The position numbers and the translations under genes are program-made. This document shows, piece by piece, positions 48,301 through 56,861 of a stretch of 64,000 nucleotides of DNA. Below the pieces are notes generated by a model. The model saw only the letters and a program-made list of their open reading frames with translations. It did no database searches and was not told the DNA's origin. This DNA comes from G963677085 sp963677085 (lineage in GTDB: Bacteria; Planctomycetota; Planctomycetia; Pirellulales; Thermoguttaceae): positions 4,278,001 through 4,342,000 of the forward strand of contig CAXXFH010000004.1 of assembly GCA_963677085.2 (NCBI GenBank). The letters are read 5' to 3'. How positions within the stretch are numbered: the stretch's first letter is position 1; every line of letters starts with the position of its first letter.

Positions 48301-49782
48301 CTGCAAGGCGCCTTGCACGATGCGCTGGGTATGGTCGGTTTCGGTGGCGGTGTGGGCGCCAACTTCGGTGGCAGCGGTCCCATGGCCGTGCTGGCCAGCA
48401 AAGACGGTGGCAAGGGCAGTGCCTCGATCAACCCGGCTCTGCTTGCCCAAATGGGTAATGCCAACGCGACCGGCGGCACCGGTTCTCCCTCGATGCCGAT
48501 GGGCTTCGGCCCTGGTGGTGCCGGTGGTGGAGCGCAGGCCGATTTCGACAGCCTGATCGAACTAATCACGTCGACGATTCAGCCGACCACCTGGGACGAA
48601 GTGGGTGGCCCCGGTTCGATTGCCCCGTTTGAAACCAACCTGAGTATCGTTGTTAGCCAAACCCAAGAGGTCCACGAGGAAATCGTCGACCTTCTGGAGC
48701 AGCTACGACGGCTGCAGGACTTGCAGGTAACGATTGAAGTTCGCTTTATCACGCTCAACGACAACTTCTTCGAGCGGATCGGTGTGGACTTCGACTTCGA
48801 CATCGACGACAACATCGACCGGCCTTACCAGGTCTTCGGCCGGGCCGATCCCAACACTTCGACCACCTACAGTCCGGGTCCGTTCAATGTAGGAACGGGA
48901 CCGGCACGAAACGTGATGGACACGGACAACGATCAGAGCGTGACCGTGGGTATGTCGGCACCGGGAGTGTTTTCGGCCGACCTCGACATCCCGTTCACGC
49001 AGAACAGCTACAGTCTGGCGGTACCACAGTTTGGCGGGTTCGACGCCAGTGCCGGTGCCAGTTTGGGCTTTGCCATCCTCAGCGACATTGAAGCGTACTT
49101 CTTCATCAACGCTGCGCAGGGTGACAAGCGTAGCAACGTGCTGCAAGCTCCCAAGGTGACGCTGTTCAACGGCCAGCAGGCGTTCGTTTCCGACACGTCG
49201 CAAAGTCCGTTCGTGATCAGCGTGATTCCGGTGGTGGGCGACTTCGCCGCGGCTCAACAGCCAGTGATCGTCGTGCTCTCCGAAGGAACGTTCATGACCG
49301 TGCAAGCGGTGGTCTCCAACGACCGCCGGTTCGTCCGACTGACCGTGGTGCCGTTCTTCAGCGAGATCGGCGACGTCAACACGTTCACCTTCGAGGGTGA
49401 GCAGACGACCACGGTGGACACCACGCGTGAAGGTTTGATTCCCGGTGACAATGGCGACGACCAGTGGAACAACAATGTGGATAACACCACGACTACCACG
49501 CAAGGTACGACCGTGCAGTTGCCCACGTTCTCGTTCGTCACGGTAACCACCACTGTGAGTGTGCCCGACGGCGGCACGGTGCTGCTCGGCGGTATCAAAC
49601 GACTGAGCGAGGGTCGCAACGAGTTCGGTACGCCGATTCTCAACAAGATCCCGTACATCAACCGGCTGTTTAAGAACGTCGGTATTGGCCGGGAAACGCA
49701 GAGCTTGATGATGATGGTTACCCCCCGCATCATCATTCAGGAAGAGGAGGAAGAGCGATTGGGTATTTCCTCCGGACCGTAA
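45346..49782 (+). CDS. Secretin (GspD/PilQ-like outer-membrane channel) with long repeat-containing N-terminus
   Basis: 1,478 residues, GTG start with AAAGGAGAG upstream. Signal peptide within the first ~27 residues (ending SATAED). Residues ~60-490 contain about five imperfect ~45-residue helical repeats of TPR-like type (ARQAIAENQLDVAEQLVRQA, AEALLSQGDYEQAEQLAQRA, ARAALNSGRLDEAEQLARQA). A charged coil lies at ~720-800. A secretin N-domain is at ~865-970 (SLSFRNRPLGEVLDYLARVT) and the secretin core at ~1080-1460, closing VSVPDGGTVLLGGIKRLSEG ... PYINRLFKN ... MMMVTPRIIIQ. It forms a multimeric pore for pili or secreted proteins. Ordinary secretins are 600-750 residues; the extra N-terminal half may bind peptidoglycan or other partners. 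Confidence 0.93.
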   Translation: MLKTTARILIGWIAVACCLSAASATAEDRLTMLRPGTTATNAATAETEAGKRQQVDDLVRRARQAIAENQLDVAEQLVRQAEAIDVKYTALDHFRDNPQKVRQALEQKRGSKGASPRLPSQLFSQLSLKKKEVPSADPFNRYDAERAAAGVGDAKVVAKSYLLNARRDLAQNNLAGAAHWHRMAVSQGATFEPQEDSPEKLAVDIRSRGGQIDESVAAGADATQVTPLPRVGDSTAKRFENPFGRSVDMTPPMGDDLQLPPALARDRQYPSTSKFAGTPGTDAVDPLSEARRALAVGDVGRANDLVREAKQTPYQYGSASDSPEKVSAAIRKYEELAVQPKTSEIYRRNYARMLMEQAEALLSQGDYEQAEQLAQRAAQQNVSFGSLGKRPQDVLDRIANARRQQGPGSEAGFAMAESSSNTVGASMAARQQAMTLTSQARAALNSGRLDEAEQLARQADQLRVPDQAFGPRDDRPGLVLMDIRMRRQQGGGVMPASASAVSPATGAGNLASTASQALYNPGNDPTRNLPAQHQVPTLANPETSPPRQLSFGQGTPTPAPSRPAPMGASPVQGGNGAYALFRQGEEALTAHDTQRAFGLFQQAAARMNELDPVSAQRLQGYLQMLTPRSQAPQTASAQPTMVDDAAAKQQILARQLGAEVAHSASQARGMQEKDPKGAVALLKQARQKVESSGLEPTSQQQLLRRIDRHIADTEQFIEQNRPRIELEERNQQVRDEMERDQRVNLEIQEKIALLIDDFNRKVDEQRYAEAEVLAKRAAELDADNPVVRQVVWTAKLLRRERANAALQAEKEEGFITQLGNVDEASVPFDDNNPLEFGHDAKGWAELTRARARFLERGRNRTEREIQIENKLKTPVSLSFRNRPLGEVLDYLARVTEVNMHLDPQGMAEEGVSSDTPVTIEVRHEIMLKSALNLVLEPLHLSYVVKDEVLKITSEQLRDGEVFTATYNVADLVIPIPNFVPTPRMGLQGALHDALGMVGFGGGVGANFGGSGPMAVLASKDGGKGSASINPALLAQMGNANATGGTGSPSMPMGFGPGGAGGGAQADFDSLIELITSTIQPTTWDEVGGPGSIAPFETNLSIVVSQTQEVHEEIVDLLEQLRRLQDLQVTIEVRFITLNDNFFERIGVDFDFDIDDNIDRPYQVFGRADPNTSTTYSPGPFNVGTGPARNVMDTDNDQSVTVGMSAPGVFSADLDIPFTQNSYSLAVPQFGGFDASAGASLGFAILSDIEAYFFINAAQGDKRSNVLQAPKVTLFNGQQAFVSDTSQSPFVISVIPVVGDFAAAQQPVIVVLSEGTFMTVQAVVSNDRRFVRLTVVPFFSEIGDVNTFTFEGEQTTTVDTTREGLIPGDNGDDQWNNNVDNTTTTTQGTTVQLPTFSFVTVTTTVSVPDGGTVLLGGIKRLSEGRNEFGTPILNKIPYINRLFKNVGIGRETQSLMMMVTPRIIIQEEEEERLGISSGP

Positions 49783-50261
49783 GTGTGTCCTGGCGGGCAG
49801 GGTGACGGACACTATCCCCCCGGGTTCATCACTCGCCGTCTGACAGGGCTTCCCAATCAACCCCCGATGTTTCTCTCCCCCTCCCGGGTCATCGCCGGCT
49901 TGCCCCCCGAGCCGGCGATGACTATTTCTTGACCGTACCAAAGCCGCGTCGCGTGGCAAAACCCTAATGTAAGGGTTATGCGTGTTGGCACATGCGGCCA
50001 CGTGTGCCCCCTGGTTCCCACGCAAAGCATGGAAACCAGGAGATGCTCGACTTGCCGTTCTCCTGCGGTGGTGGGGCGGTGTATTGCGAACCGGTCGGCC
50101 GCGATGGTATAGTTGAGAAAGCCCTGCCTTGCGAACCCATGGAACCGGGGGGATAGTGGAAAACCGGGCAGTGTGGTACCGCTTAGACTTGCGAGTTGCC
50201 ACGATCTTCGGTTTACCACGTCTGCCGTCGATTTCCCAACTTCTTTCTGACCGACACCATC
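49783..50261. other. Intergenic region
   Basis: About 480 bases without a supported gene; contains the hairpin repeat at 50010-50040. No obvious terminator of the secretin gene was seen. Confidence 0.5.
50010..50040. repeat. TGGTTCCCA-type hairpin repeat
   Basis: CCTGGTTCCCACGC, AAA, then GCATGGAAACCAGG: imperfect inverted repeat. A related hairpin, GTTCCCAGGC...TTGGGAAC, lies at 63441-63464. Confidence 0.6.
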
Positions 50262-51629
50262 ATGGCAGATAAGTCTTCGGCAGCGTTGTTTCCGTTGCCG
50301 CTGAGCGCATTCGAATACTACATGCTGATCGACGACCGTCCGACGTATCCGATGACGTCGGTGATCGATGTCGAGCTGCAGGGGAAGCTGCGCCGGGATA
50401 TCTTTGAAGAGGCGCTCGATGAGGCCTTGGATCGCCATCCCTTGTTCCGCGCGGTCATTGAGCGGCCCTGGTTGGGGCGTGCCCGATGGGTGCCGGCCGT
50501 CGATCAACATCCCCGGGTCGATTGGGGTGAGGCGGGCGAACCCTGCTTGTGTCCCGACGGCTTGGCGATCGACACCACTCGCGAGGTCGGGTTGCGCCTA
50601 TGGGTGCGCCAGGGCGACCCGACGGTGACCATCACCATGCAACTGCATCACACCTGTTGCGATGGTGTGGGGATTATTGAGTTCATCGGCGACCTTCTGG
50701 CCGCCTACGGTTCACGCACGGCTACGGGCGAGAAGAAGCCCAAGCTTTGTCCTCTCGACCCCGAGGCTTTGCGGCGGCGCGGCGAATATCACTATGCGGT
50801 GCCGGCCGATAGCACCTTGCTTCGCGAGATTGGCATTGCCGTGTGGGAATCGCTCGAATGGTCATTGCGGCCGCCAAAACCCCTGGCGGCACCTGCCGAG
50901 CCACCGGCAGAAAATGCGGGCGGTATCCAACTGCCGCCGAACTTGAAGTACGTTTTCGACCAGCACGAAACCAAGCGACTGCGCGTAGTGGCCAAGCAGC
51001 ACGATGTTTCCACCAACGAACTGTTGTTGCGAGACTTGTTTTTAGCTATCGACGATTGGAACGAATCTCATCGGCCCAGTTGGCGGGGACGTGCCCGAGT
51101 GTCGATGCCGGTGAGCCTTCGTGAGTTTGAGCACGATCGAATTCCCGCGGCCAATGTGGTAAGCCATGCGTTTCTCACCCGAAAACGCTCTCGATTGCGC
51201 GATCCGCAAGCCCTGCTCGAAGGCATTGCCAGCGAAGTGGCCGATATCATGCGGCAGAAACAAGCGTTGTGGTTTGTACAAGGCGTACGGATCGGGCGTT
51301 GCCTGCCCGGTCTGGCGCCGATGATGGCGGGCAACGGATGTTATTCGACTGCCGTGTTGACGAACTTGGGAAATCCCACACGCCGATTCACCGCTCGATT
51401 TCCTTACGAATCGGGCAAGGCTATCGTGGGCGATCTGGTGTTGGAAAGCATCATCGGCTCGCCGCCGATGCGGCCGAAAACTCGGGGTGTCATTGGAATG
51501 ACCGTGTGTGGCGGCCAGATGATGTTTGCCGCCCGATGCGACTGGCATCTGTTTACCATGGACGATTGTCGCCAGTTTGTCGATGTCTACGCTGATCGCA
51601 TTCGCCAAACACTCAACGGAGCCGATTAG
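50262..51629 (+). CDS. Condensation-domain-like acyltransferase
   Basis: 455 residues from ATG at 50262. It has the CoA-dependent acyltransferase/condensation fold: the active-site motif HHTCCDGVG (HHxxxDG) at about 130, an N-terminal LSAFEYYMLIDDRPTYPMTS block as in wax-ester synthase- and PapA-like proteins, EEALDEALDRHPLFRAVIER, and ARVSMPVSLREFEHDR in the second half. Such enzymes transfer acyl groups from CoA or carrier proteins to alcohols or amines. The acceptor is unknown. It is the first gene of a tight operon with a GH38-like protein (two bases apart) and an alpha/beta hydrolase. Confidence 0.8.
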   Translation: MADKSSAALFPLPLSAFEYYMLIDDRPTYPMTSVIDVELQGKLRRDIFEEALDEALDRHPLFRAVIERPWLGRARWVPAVDQHPRVDWGEAGEPCLCPDGLAIDTTREVGLRLWVRQGDPTVTITMQLHHTCCDGVGIIEFIGDLLAAYGSRTATGEKKPKLCPLDPEALRRRGEYHYAVPADSTLLREIGIAVWESLEWSLRPPKPLAAPAEPPAENAGGIQLPPNLKYVFDQHETKRLRVVAKQHDVSTNELLLRDLFLAIDDWNESHRPSWRGRARVSMPVSLREFEHDRIPAANVVSHAFLTRKRSRLRDPQALLEGIASEVADIMRQKQALWFVQGVRIGRCLPGLAPMMAGNGCYSTAVLTNLGNPTRRFTARFPYESGKAIVGDLVLESIIGSPPMRPKTRGVIGMTVCGGQMMFAARCDWHLFTMDDCRQFVDVYADRIRQTLNGAD

Positions 51630-51631
51630 CG

Positions 51632-54535
51632 TTGAAAATCGAACACCTCGTCATCCTCTTGCCCTGTCAGAGCCTGGAAGATTTCCAGCTGGACCGCAAT
51701 GTCCGAGAGTCGGAACAGATTCTCGCGGCCTGGGCGGCACTATGGCATCCGGCCGTGTTGAAGGCCGCGGGAAAGATCCCGACTTGGGCTCCAGCCGAGG
51801 ATCCGCCGCACGACCTGACGGGTTACCTGGTAATGCTGCCCGACAGCGCCGCCAACTTGGTCGCCCAGGAATGGATGCTGGTGGCTGAAGACCTGGAATG
51901 CCGCATCGTGGGTGAGTTGCGCCATCGCGACGAGTTTGTGGACGCGGCGTTGGCTGCTCTCGACGAACCGCCCCCAGAGTTCGACCCGGCACTGGTTGGT
52001 GATTTCTATGCCCTGGGCTTTGGCTACTTGTTGGTCGAACTGCTCACACGCCAGTTGCGCTACATGAGCAACCTCGACGAAGAAACGTTCCGTAAGGAAA
52101 CGCTCAGCGCGGTCGAGGCTCTGTACGAAGGCGACGTGGAGAACGCGCGGGTTCGCCTGCAAGCGGCCTTCGACCTGTTGCACGAGGCCCGAGAGTACTT
52201 CTATCCGGTCGAAGCCCATCTGCTCGATCTGACGTTAGTGGCACGCTCAACCATCGGCGCTGCGCTACGTGCCGAGTTGGCCAGCCCGGAGCCGACCAAC
52301 CTGTTGCTGTCGGCCGAGGTGCTCGAAGAGATGGCCCGGCGCGAGCCCGAGACACTAACGGCCCTGCTTGACGCGCTGAAGGACGGCTCGGCCGCCGTGG
52401 TCGGGGGCGAGTTCTGCGAGCGACCGTTTCCGCTGATGCCGCCGGAGGCCATCTTGCGGCAACTGCAACGCGGACTGGCGGTCTACGAAAAATACCTCGC
52501 GCAACGGCCCAAATGTTTCGCCCGACGCCAGTTTGGACTTTCTCCCCGACTGCCCCAGATCCTCGAAAAACTCCAGTTCACCGGCGCTTTACATTTCACG
52601 CTCGACGACGGAAGCTTTCCCGTTGGCAACCAGAGTCGCGTTCTCTGGCAGGGATTCGGTGCGGGGGCCGTGGAGGCCGTGGGGCGGATACCTCTTGATG
52701 CAACCCAGGCCGACGCCTTTCTCCGCTTTCCCGAAAACCTGGGCGACTGGATGGATCTCGACCACGCGGCCACCGTGGTGTTGGCCCATTGGCCGGGCCA
52801 ATCCAGCCCTTGGTATCACGACCTGAAACGCATCGCCGACTACACGACCGTCGTGGGCAGCTTCACGACGATCGCCAATTATTTTGAAGAAACCGGCTAT
52901 TGCAGCCAGCAAGTTGGTTATACGGCCGACCAATACCGTTCGCCGTATCTGTTGCAGGCCGTCAGGGCAGGCCGCGGCGATCCGATCTCGCGTTGGGTTC
53001 GGTACTACCGTCGCAGGGCAAAATTGGAAGCCGCCGAAAACCTCGATGCGCTGGCGGTCTTGGTTGCCGGGAAAAAGGGTGCCGATCAGGCAATGGCATC
53101 CTCATCGGAAAACCTCGCAGACCGCAAAGAACAAATCGAAGAGCAGATCGAAGACCTTCTGCTGTCGTCGGCTGAGTCTGGCGAAGAAACGGCCACTCGC
53201 GATGCGTCGCTCGCCGAACAACTCGATTCGTTGCTCGACGTCGCCACACGACGGCTGGCCGCATCGCTCTCGGGCCAGACCACGAGCGAAAAGGGGGTTT
53301 TGGCGGTCAACCCCTGGAGCTTCGCCGAGCGTCGTCAGGTCGACATTTCGTCGCTTGGCCGTTCGCCCGACGTTGTGGAACCGGTTCGCGCGGTCGACGA
53401 GTTGGCCAACGCCGCGCTGGTCGACATTCCTCCGATGGGTTTCAGTTGGGTGGGGCCCGGCTCGGGTAAAACTCCTGCGACAGAAAATGCGCCGTCGAAG
53501 CGTTCGTGGTTGCGGCGGAAACCGGCCGTCGAACCGCCCATGGCCGAGGAACTCACGCTGCGCAACGAGTTTTTCGAGGTCAAGTTCGACGAACACACCG
53601 GCGCGATTCGCTCGGTGTTCGACTATCGCACCCGAGGTGCCCGACTGGCCCAGCAACTTGCCCTGCGCACACCCCGAGGTGGGCCGGGCGATCCGGGCGA
53701 CGACCGCCACTATTCGATCATGGCCGCCGACGAGATACGCATCGTATCGACCGGGCCGATGGTGGCCGAGATGCTTTGCCGCGGACGGCTGGTCGATCAG
53801 CAAAACCATCGGCTGGCCGGCTACCAGCAGACGACGCGAATCCGTCGCGGCAGCCGGATTATCGAGCTGTTAATCGATTTCGATGTCGACCGCATGCCCC
53901 AGGGGAACCCGTGGAGCAGCTACTACGGCATGCGATTGGCCTGGGGCGACGCCACGGCCAACCTTTACCGCAGTGTGAACATGGCCAACGTGCCGACCGA
54001 GGCCGTGCAGATCGAGGCGCCGCATTTCGTCGACATCCGCTCGGGCGAAAGTCGCACGACCGTGTTGGCCGGGGGCCTGCCGTATCATCGACGTTTTGGC
54101 CTTCGGAAGCTCGACACGTTGTTGATCGTGCCCGGCGAGACGGCGCGGAGTTTTCGGCTGGGAATCGGCATCGATGTGGCGCACCCGATGTCGGCGGCCA
54201 TAGGGTTCCTCTCGCCCGAGCCGATGGTGGCCGAAGTACCCGCCCCGCCGTTGCCAACTGGCTGGCTATTTCACGTCGGCGCTCGCAACGTGATCGTTAC
54301 GCATTGGGAGCCGCTGCTCGAAGGCAATCGGGTAGTAGGCGTCTGCGGGCGTCTTCTGGAGACCGACGGCCGGCGCACTCGCTGCCCGTTGCGATCGTTC
54401 CGACCGATTGCCGAAGCCCATCGCATCGTACCCGCAACGGAACCACCACCGGCTGTGCCCGTCGACGGCGACACGGCGAACGTGATCCTCGACGCCCACG
54501 AATGGGCCGAGGTGGAACTGCGATTTGGCGGATGA
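51632..54535 (+). CDS. GH38-like (alpha-mannosidase-related) protein, cytoplasmic
   Basis: 967 residues with TTG start at 51632, two bases after the upstream stop; GGAG at 51618-51621. The C-terminal half resembles GH38: GVLAVNPWSFAERRQVDISS (family N-P-W motif) and LTLRNEFFEVKFDEHTGAIR, then SVFDYRTRGARL, the sandwich opening of alpha-mannosidases. The N-terminal half could be the GH38 (beta/alpha) barrel, but the metal-binding HxDxxW that normally starts it is not visible (the protein begins MKIEHLVILLPCQSLEDFQL). No signal peptide. It may be a divergent or inactive member, with a role tied to its operon partners. Confidence 0.65.
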   Translation: MKIEHLVILLPCQSLEDFQLDRNVRESEQILAAWAALWHPAVLKAAGKIPTWAPAEDPPHDLTGYLVMLPDSAANLVAQEWMLVAEDLECRIVGELRHRDEFVDAALAALDEPPPEFDPALVGDFYALGFGYLLVELLTRQLRYMSNLDEETFRKETLSAVEALYEGDVENARVRLQAAFDLLHEAREYFYPVEAHLLDLTLVARSTIGAALRAELASPEPTNLLLSAEVLEEMARREPETLTALLDALKDGSAAVVGGEFCERPFPLMPPEAILRQLQRGLAVYEKYLAQRPKCFARRQFGLSPRLPQILEKLQFTGALHFTLDDGSFPVGNQSRVLWQGFGAGAVEAVGRIPLDATQADAFLRFPENLGDWMDLDHAATVVLAHWPGQSSPWYHDLKRIADYTTVVGSFTTIANYFEETGYCSQQVGYTADQYRSPYLLQAVRAGRGDPISRWVRYYRRRAKLEAAENLDALAVLVAGKKGADQAMASSSENLADRKEQIEEQIEDLLLSSAESGEETATRDASLAEQLDSLLDVATRRLAASLSGQTTSEKGVLAVNPWSFAERRQVDISSLGRSPDVVEPVRAVDELANAALVDIPPMGFSWVGPGSGKTPATENAPSKRSWLRRKPAVEPPMAEELTLRNEFFEVKFDEHTGAIRSVFDYRTRGARLAQQLALRTPRGGPGDPGDDRHYSIMAADEIRIVSTGPMVAEMLCRGRLVDQQNHRLAGYQQTTRIRRGSRIIELLIDFDVDRMPQGNPWSSYYGMRLAWGDATANLYRSVNMANVPTEAVQIEAPHFVDIRSGESRTTVLAGGLPYHRRFGLRKLDTLLIVPGETARSFRLGIGIDVAHPMSAAIGFLSPEPMVAEVPAPPLPTGWLFHVGARNVIVTHWEPLLEGNRVVGVCGRLLETDGRRTRCPLRSFRPIAEAHRIVPATEPPPAVPVDGDTANVILDAHEWAEVELRFGG

Positions 54536-55284
54536 ACGTGTCACAGTCGGACAATATGTGTCGAATGATCTTCCTGCCCGGGCTGGGGGCCGACCATCGG
54601 TTGCTCGATCCGCAGCGGCGTGATTTTCCGCAGCTTGTGGTGCCGCCGTGGCTCGCGCCGGAAAATCAAGACGAGTCGCTGGCCCATTATGCGGAACGTT
54701 TTGCTGAAACGCTCGAACCGGTCGACCATCCGTTGGTGCTCGGGGGCGTGTCGTTCGGGGGGATGTTGGCCTACGAAATGGCCCATCATCTGCGGCCCGA
54801 GGCGGTGGTCCAGATTGCCAGTTGCCGCACGCGCCGAGCCGTACCGTGGCGGTATCGGGTTTTACAGCCTGCCGTGCCTTGGTTGCCGGGGCGCTTGTTC
54901 GACGTCGGAAACCTCCTGGGACCGGCCGTGCTGAAGCTGTGCAGCCATGTTGCGGCGGTCGACCGTCGGATTTTGCTGACCATGTTTCGCGAATCGGATC
55001 GTGGGTTTATGAAGTGGACGGTTCGGGCGATTCTCGGCTGGCACCCGACGCCACCGGCGGGAGTCCGGGTGTTTCAGATCCATGGCCGCCGCGACGCGGT
55101 GTTGCCCTGTCGAGTGGCTCGAGGCACGACCGACGAGAACACTGTCGACGAGAGCAATACTGCGGACGAAATCATCGCCGATGGCGGACACTTGATCAAC
55201 GTGACCCACGCCGACCGGGTGAACGGGTTCATCGCCCAGGTGGTGCGGTTTGCTACCCAAGGTAATTCGCCGAAATGCGGTTGA
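54532..55284 (+). CDS. Alpha/beta-hydrolase
   Basis: 250 residues. ATG at 54532 overlaps the upstream stop in ATGA, so translation is coupled. The nucleophile elbow is GGVSFGGML (Ser at about 76) and the catalytic His lies in IIADGGHLINV. An oxyanion block MIFLPGLGADHRLLDPQ is near the N-terminus. The fold covers esterases, lipases and thioesterases; given the acyltransferase upstream, release of an acyl group is a plausible inference. Confidence 0.82.
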   Translation: MNVSQSDNMCRMIFLPGLGADHRLLDPQRRDFPQLVVPPWLAPENQDESLAHYAERFAETLEPVDHPLVLGGVSFGGMLAYEMAHHLRPEAVVQIASCRTRRAVPWRYRVLQPAVPWLPGRLFDVGNLLGPAVLKLCSHVAAVDRRILLTMFRESDRGFMKWTVRAILGWHPTPPAGVRVFQIHGRRDAVLPCRVARGTTDENTVDESNTADEIIADGGHLINVTHADRVNGFIAQVVRFATQGNSPKCG

Positions 55285-55433
55285 ACGGAAGCGATTCTGG
55301 CGGCAGAATGGTTGGGCTTAGTCATCAAGTTGTCGGGAGAGGTTTCAGGGGAATCCTCGTTGAGCATGATTGCTGAAGCAACTAAGCCTCTCTCGTCCCT
55401 AATCCCTCGCCTCCAGCCTCTAGCCTCTCATCC

Positions 55434-56087
55434 ATGATCGTAACCATCGACGGCCCTGCTGGGGCCGGCAAAAGTTCTGTTGCCCGGGCGTTGGCCCAAC
55501 GTCTTGGCTTCCGTTTTCTCGACACCGGGGCGATGTACCGCGCCGTGGCCCTGATCGGCCTGCGTCGGGGAATCGACTTCGAGCAGCCCGAGCAAATCGC
55601 CGCTTTAGCGCCCACGCTGAAAATCGAGGTCGACGGCGATCGGATCTTCGTCGACGGCGAAGATGTGTCGGAAGCGATTCGTACGTCGCAGGCCACGGCC
55701 GTAACGCGTTTTGCGGCCGACAACCCGCAGGTCCGCGAGCACCTGGTGCAATTGCAGCGCGAGGTGGCCACCCGGGATGACATCGTCACCGAAGGGCGCG
55801 ACCAGGGCACGGTCGTTTTTCCCGACGCCGAGTGCAAAATCTTCCTCACGGCCACACCGGAAGAACGGGCACGCCGCCGGGTGAAAGACCTGAAGGCCCA
55901 AGGCGAGGACGTTACGCTTGATGAGGTACTAGCGGCTCAGCAGATGCGAGACCACCGCGACTCGAGCCGCGAAGTCGGGCCCCTGGTTGCTGCCGAGGAC
56001 GCCGTTGAGGTGCTCACCGACGGGTTGACACAAGAGCAGGTCGTCGACCGCTTGGAGTCGCTGGTCCGCGAGCGGCAAACGGGCTGA
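55434..56087 (+). CDS. cmk: Cytidylate kinase
   Basis: 217 residues. P-loop MIVTIDGPAGAGKSSVARAL; CMP-binding FRFLDTGAMYRAVAL; TEGRDQGTVVFPDAECKIFL; lid RARRRVKDLKAQG; and RDHRDSSREVGPLVAAEDAV. It phosphorylates CMP and dCMP in the cytoplasm. The order cmk, plsC, rpsA is conserved in many bacteria. The leader before the start is pyrimidine-rich (CCTCGCCTCCAGCCTCTAGC) and no Shine-Dalgarno sequence is seen. Confidence 0.97.
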   Translation: MIVTIDGPAGAGKSSVARALAQRLGFRFLDTGAMYRAVALIGLRRGIDFEQPEQIAALAPTLKIEVDGDRIFVDGEDVSEAIRTSQATAVTRFAADNPQVREHLVQLQREVATRDDIVTEGRDQGTVVFPDAECKIFLTATPEERARRRVKDLKAQGEDVTLDEVLAAQQMRDHRDSSREVGPLVAAEDAVEVLTDGLTQEQVVDRLESLVRERQTG

Positions 56088-56140
56088 CGCCTGCTGTTTT
56101 GGGGTGACAATTCGCTCCGGTAAGTTCAAAGCGACGAATC

Positions 56141-56204
56141 GGGTGCCACTGGCTGCTTGCCAGCCAGCGCTGAACACGGGCATACAAGCTGCCCGTGGTA
56201 CCGG
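56141..56204 (-). repeat. GGGTGCCAC-family repeat, copy 4 (inverted)
   Basis: GGGTGCCACTGGCTGCTTGC and, further on, ACGGGCATACAAGCTGCCCG form the reverse complement of copy 1, between cmk and the small minus-strand gene. Confidence 0.75.
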
Positions 56205-56220
56205 GTCGTTACGCCGCCGA

Positions 56221-56547
56221 TCAGGCAAAACGCTTGTTTTTCCACTTGGGTTGTTTTCGGATTTCCGTCCAGTATTCGTCGCGGACGTTCGCGTCGACTT
56301 CGACGGGAGCTCTTCCGTGGCGGTAGAGTCGGTCACCGCCATCTCGCCTCGGTCCGGAGATCCAATATTTCTCGCCAGTTTCCACATCGTAGTAATTCGA
56401 CTTGAAACCGGTTCCCTTAAGGCTCTGGAAGGCGTGGCCCTGGTAGTAGATGGTTCTGCCCGTCTTGGAGAACGAGACACGACCGATTCGAGCTGGACCT
56501 GTTACGGAGTCTCCTTTGAACTCAATGTACATGATTCGCGTTTTCAT
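56221..56547 (-). CDS. Conserved small protein of unknown function
   Basis: 108 residues: MKTRIMYIEFKGDSVTGPAR, GRVSFSKTGRTIYYQG, FKSNYYDVETGEKYWISGPR and DEYWTEIRKQP. This is a small family seen in many bacteria that, from memory, is often mislabelled as 1-deoxy-D-xylulose-5-phosphate synthase; it has none of that enzyme's domains. Function unknown; probably a cytoplasmic beta-rich protein. It lies opposite to and between cmk and plsC. Confidence 0.85.
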   Translation of the reverse strand: MKTRIMYIEFKGDSVTGPARIGRVSFSKTGRTIYYQGHAFQSLKGTGFKSNYYDVETGEKYWISGPRRDGGDRLYRHGRAPVEVDANVRDEYWTEIRKQPKWKNKRFA

Positions 56548-56861
56548 GATTGGCGTTCCAAAGAGGGAAGTGAGTAGCCGGCTCTCTGCTGGCGTCTATT
56601 CGTTCGACAAGGTGGAAATGCCGTGGGTTCGCACAGGACGATAAGCGGGGGGTTTTGCACGCTTGCATCGTTCGAGGTAGACTTGATGGATCGTCTGAAG
56701 CGACTGCTGGGACTGCTCGTTTTTCCCCTGCGTTGGACCCGGACGAATCGGTGTTTTTGGGCGAATTCCTGATCGCTGAAGCGACCAAGCCTCGCTCGTT
56801 TTTTACTCCCAGCCTCAACCCCAGCTTCCAGTTCTAGCCTCTAGCTCCCCAGCCCTCCCTC

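Noticed and set aside
53506..54531. Upstream extension of the alpha/beta-hydrolase frame
   Set aside because: It is out of frame with, and inside, the GH38-like gene; the ATGA overlap at 54532 is the natural start.
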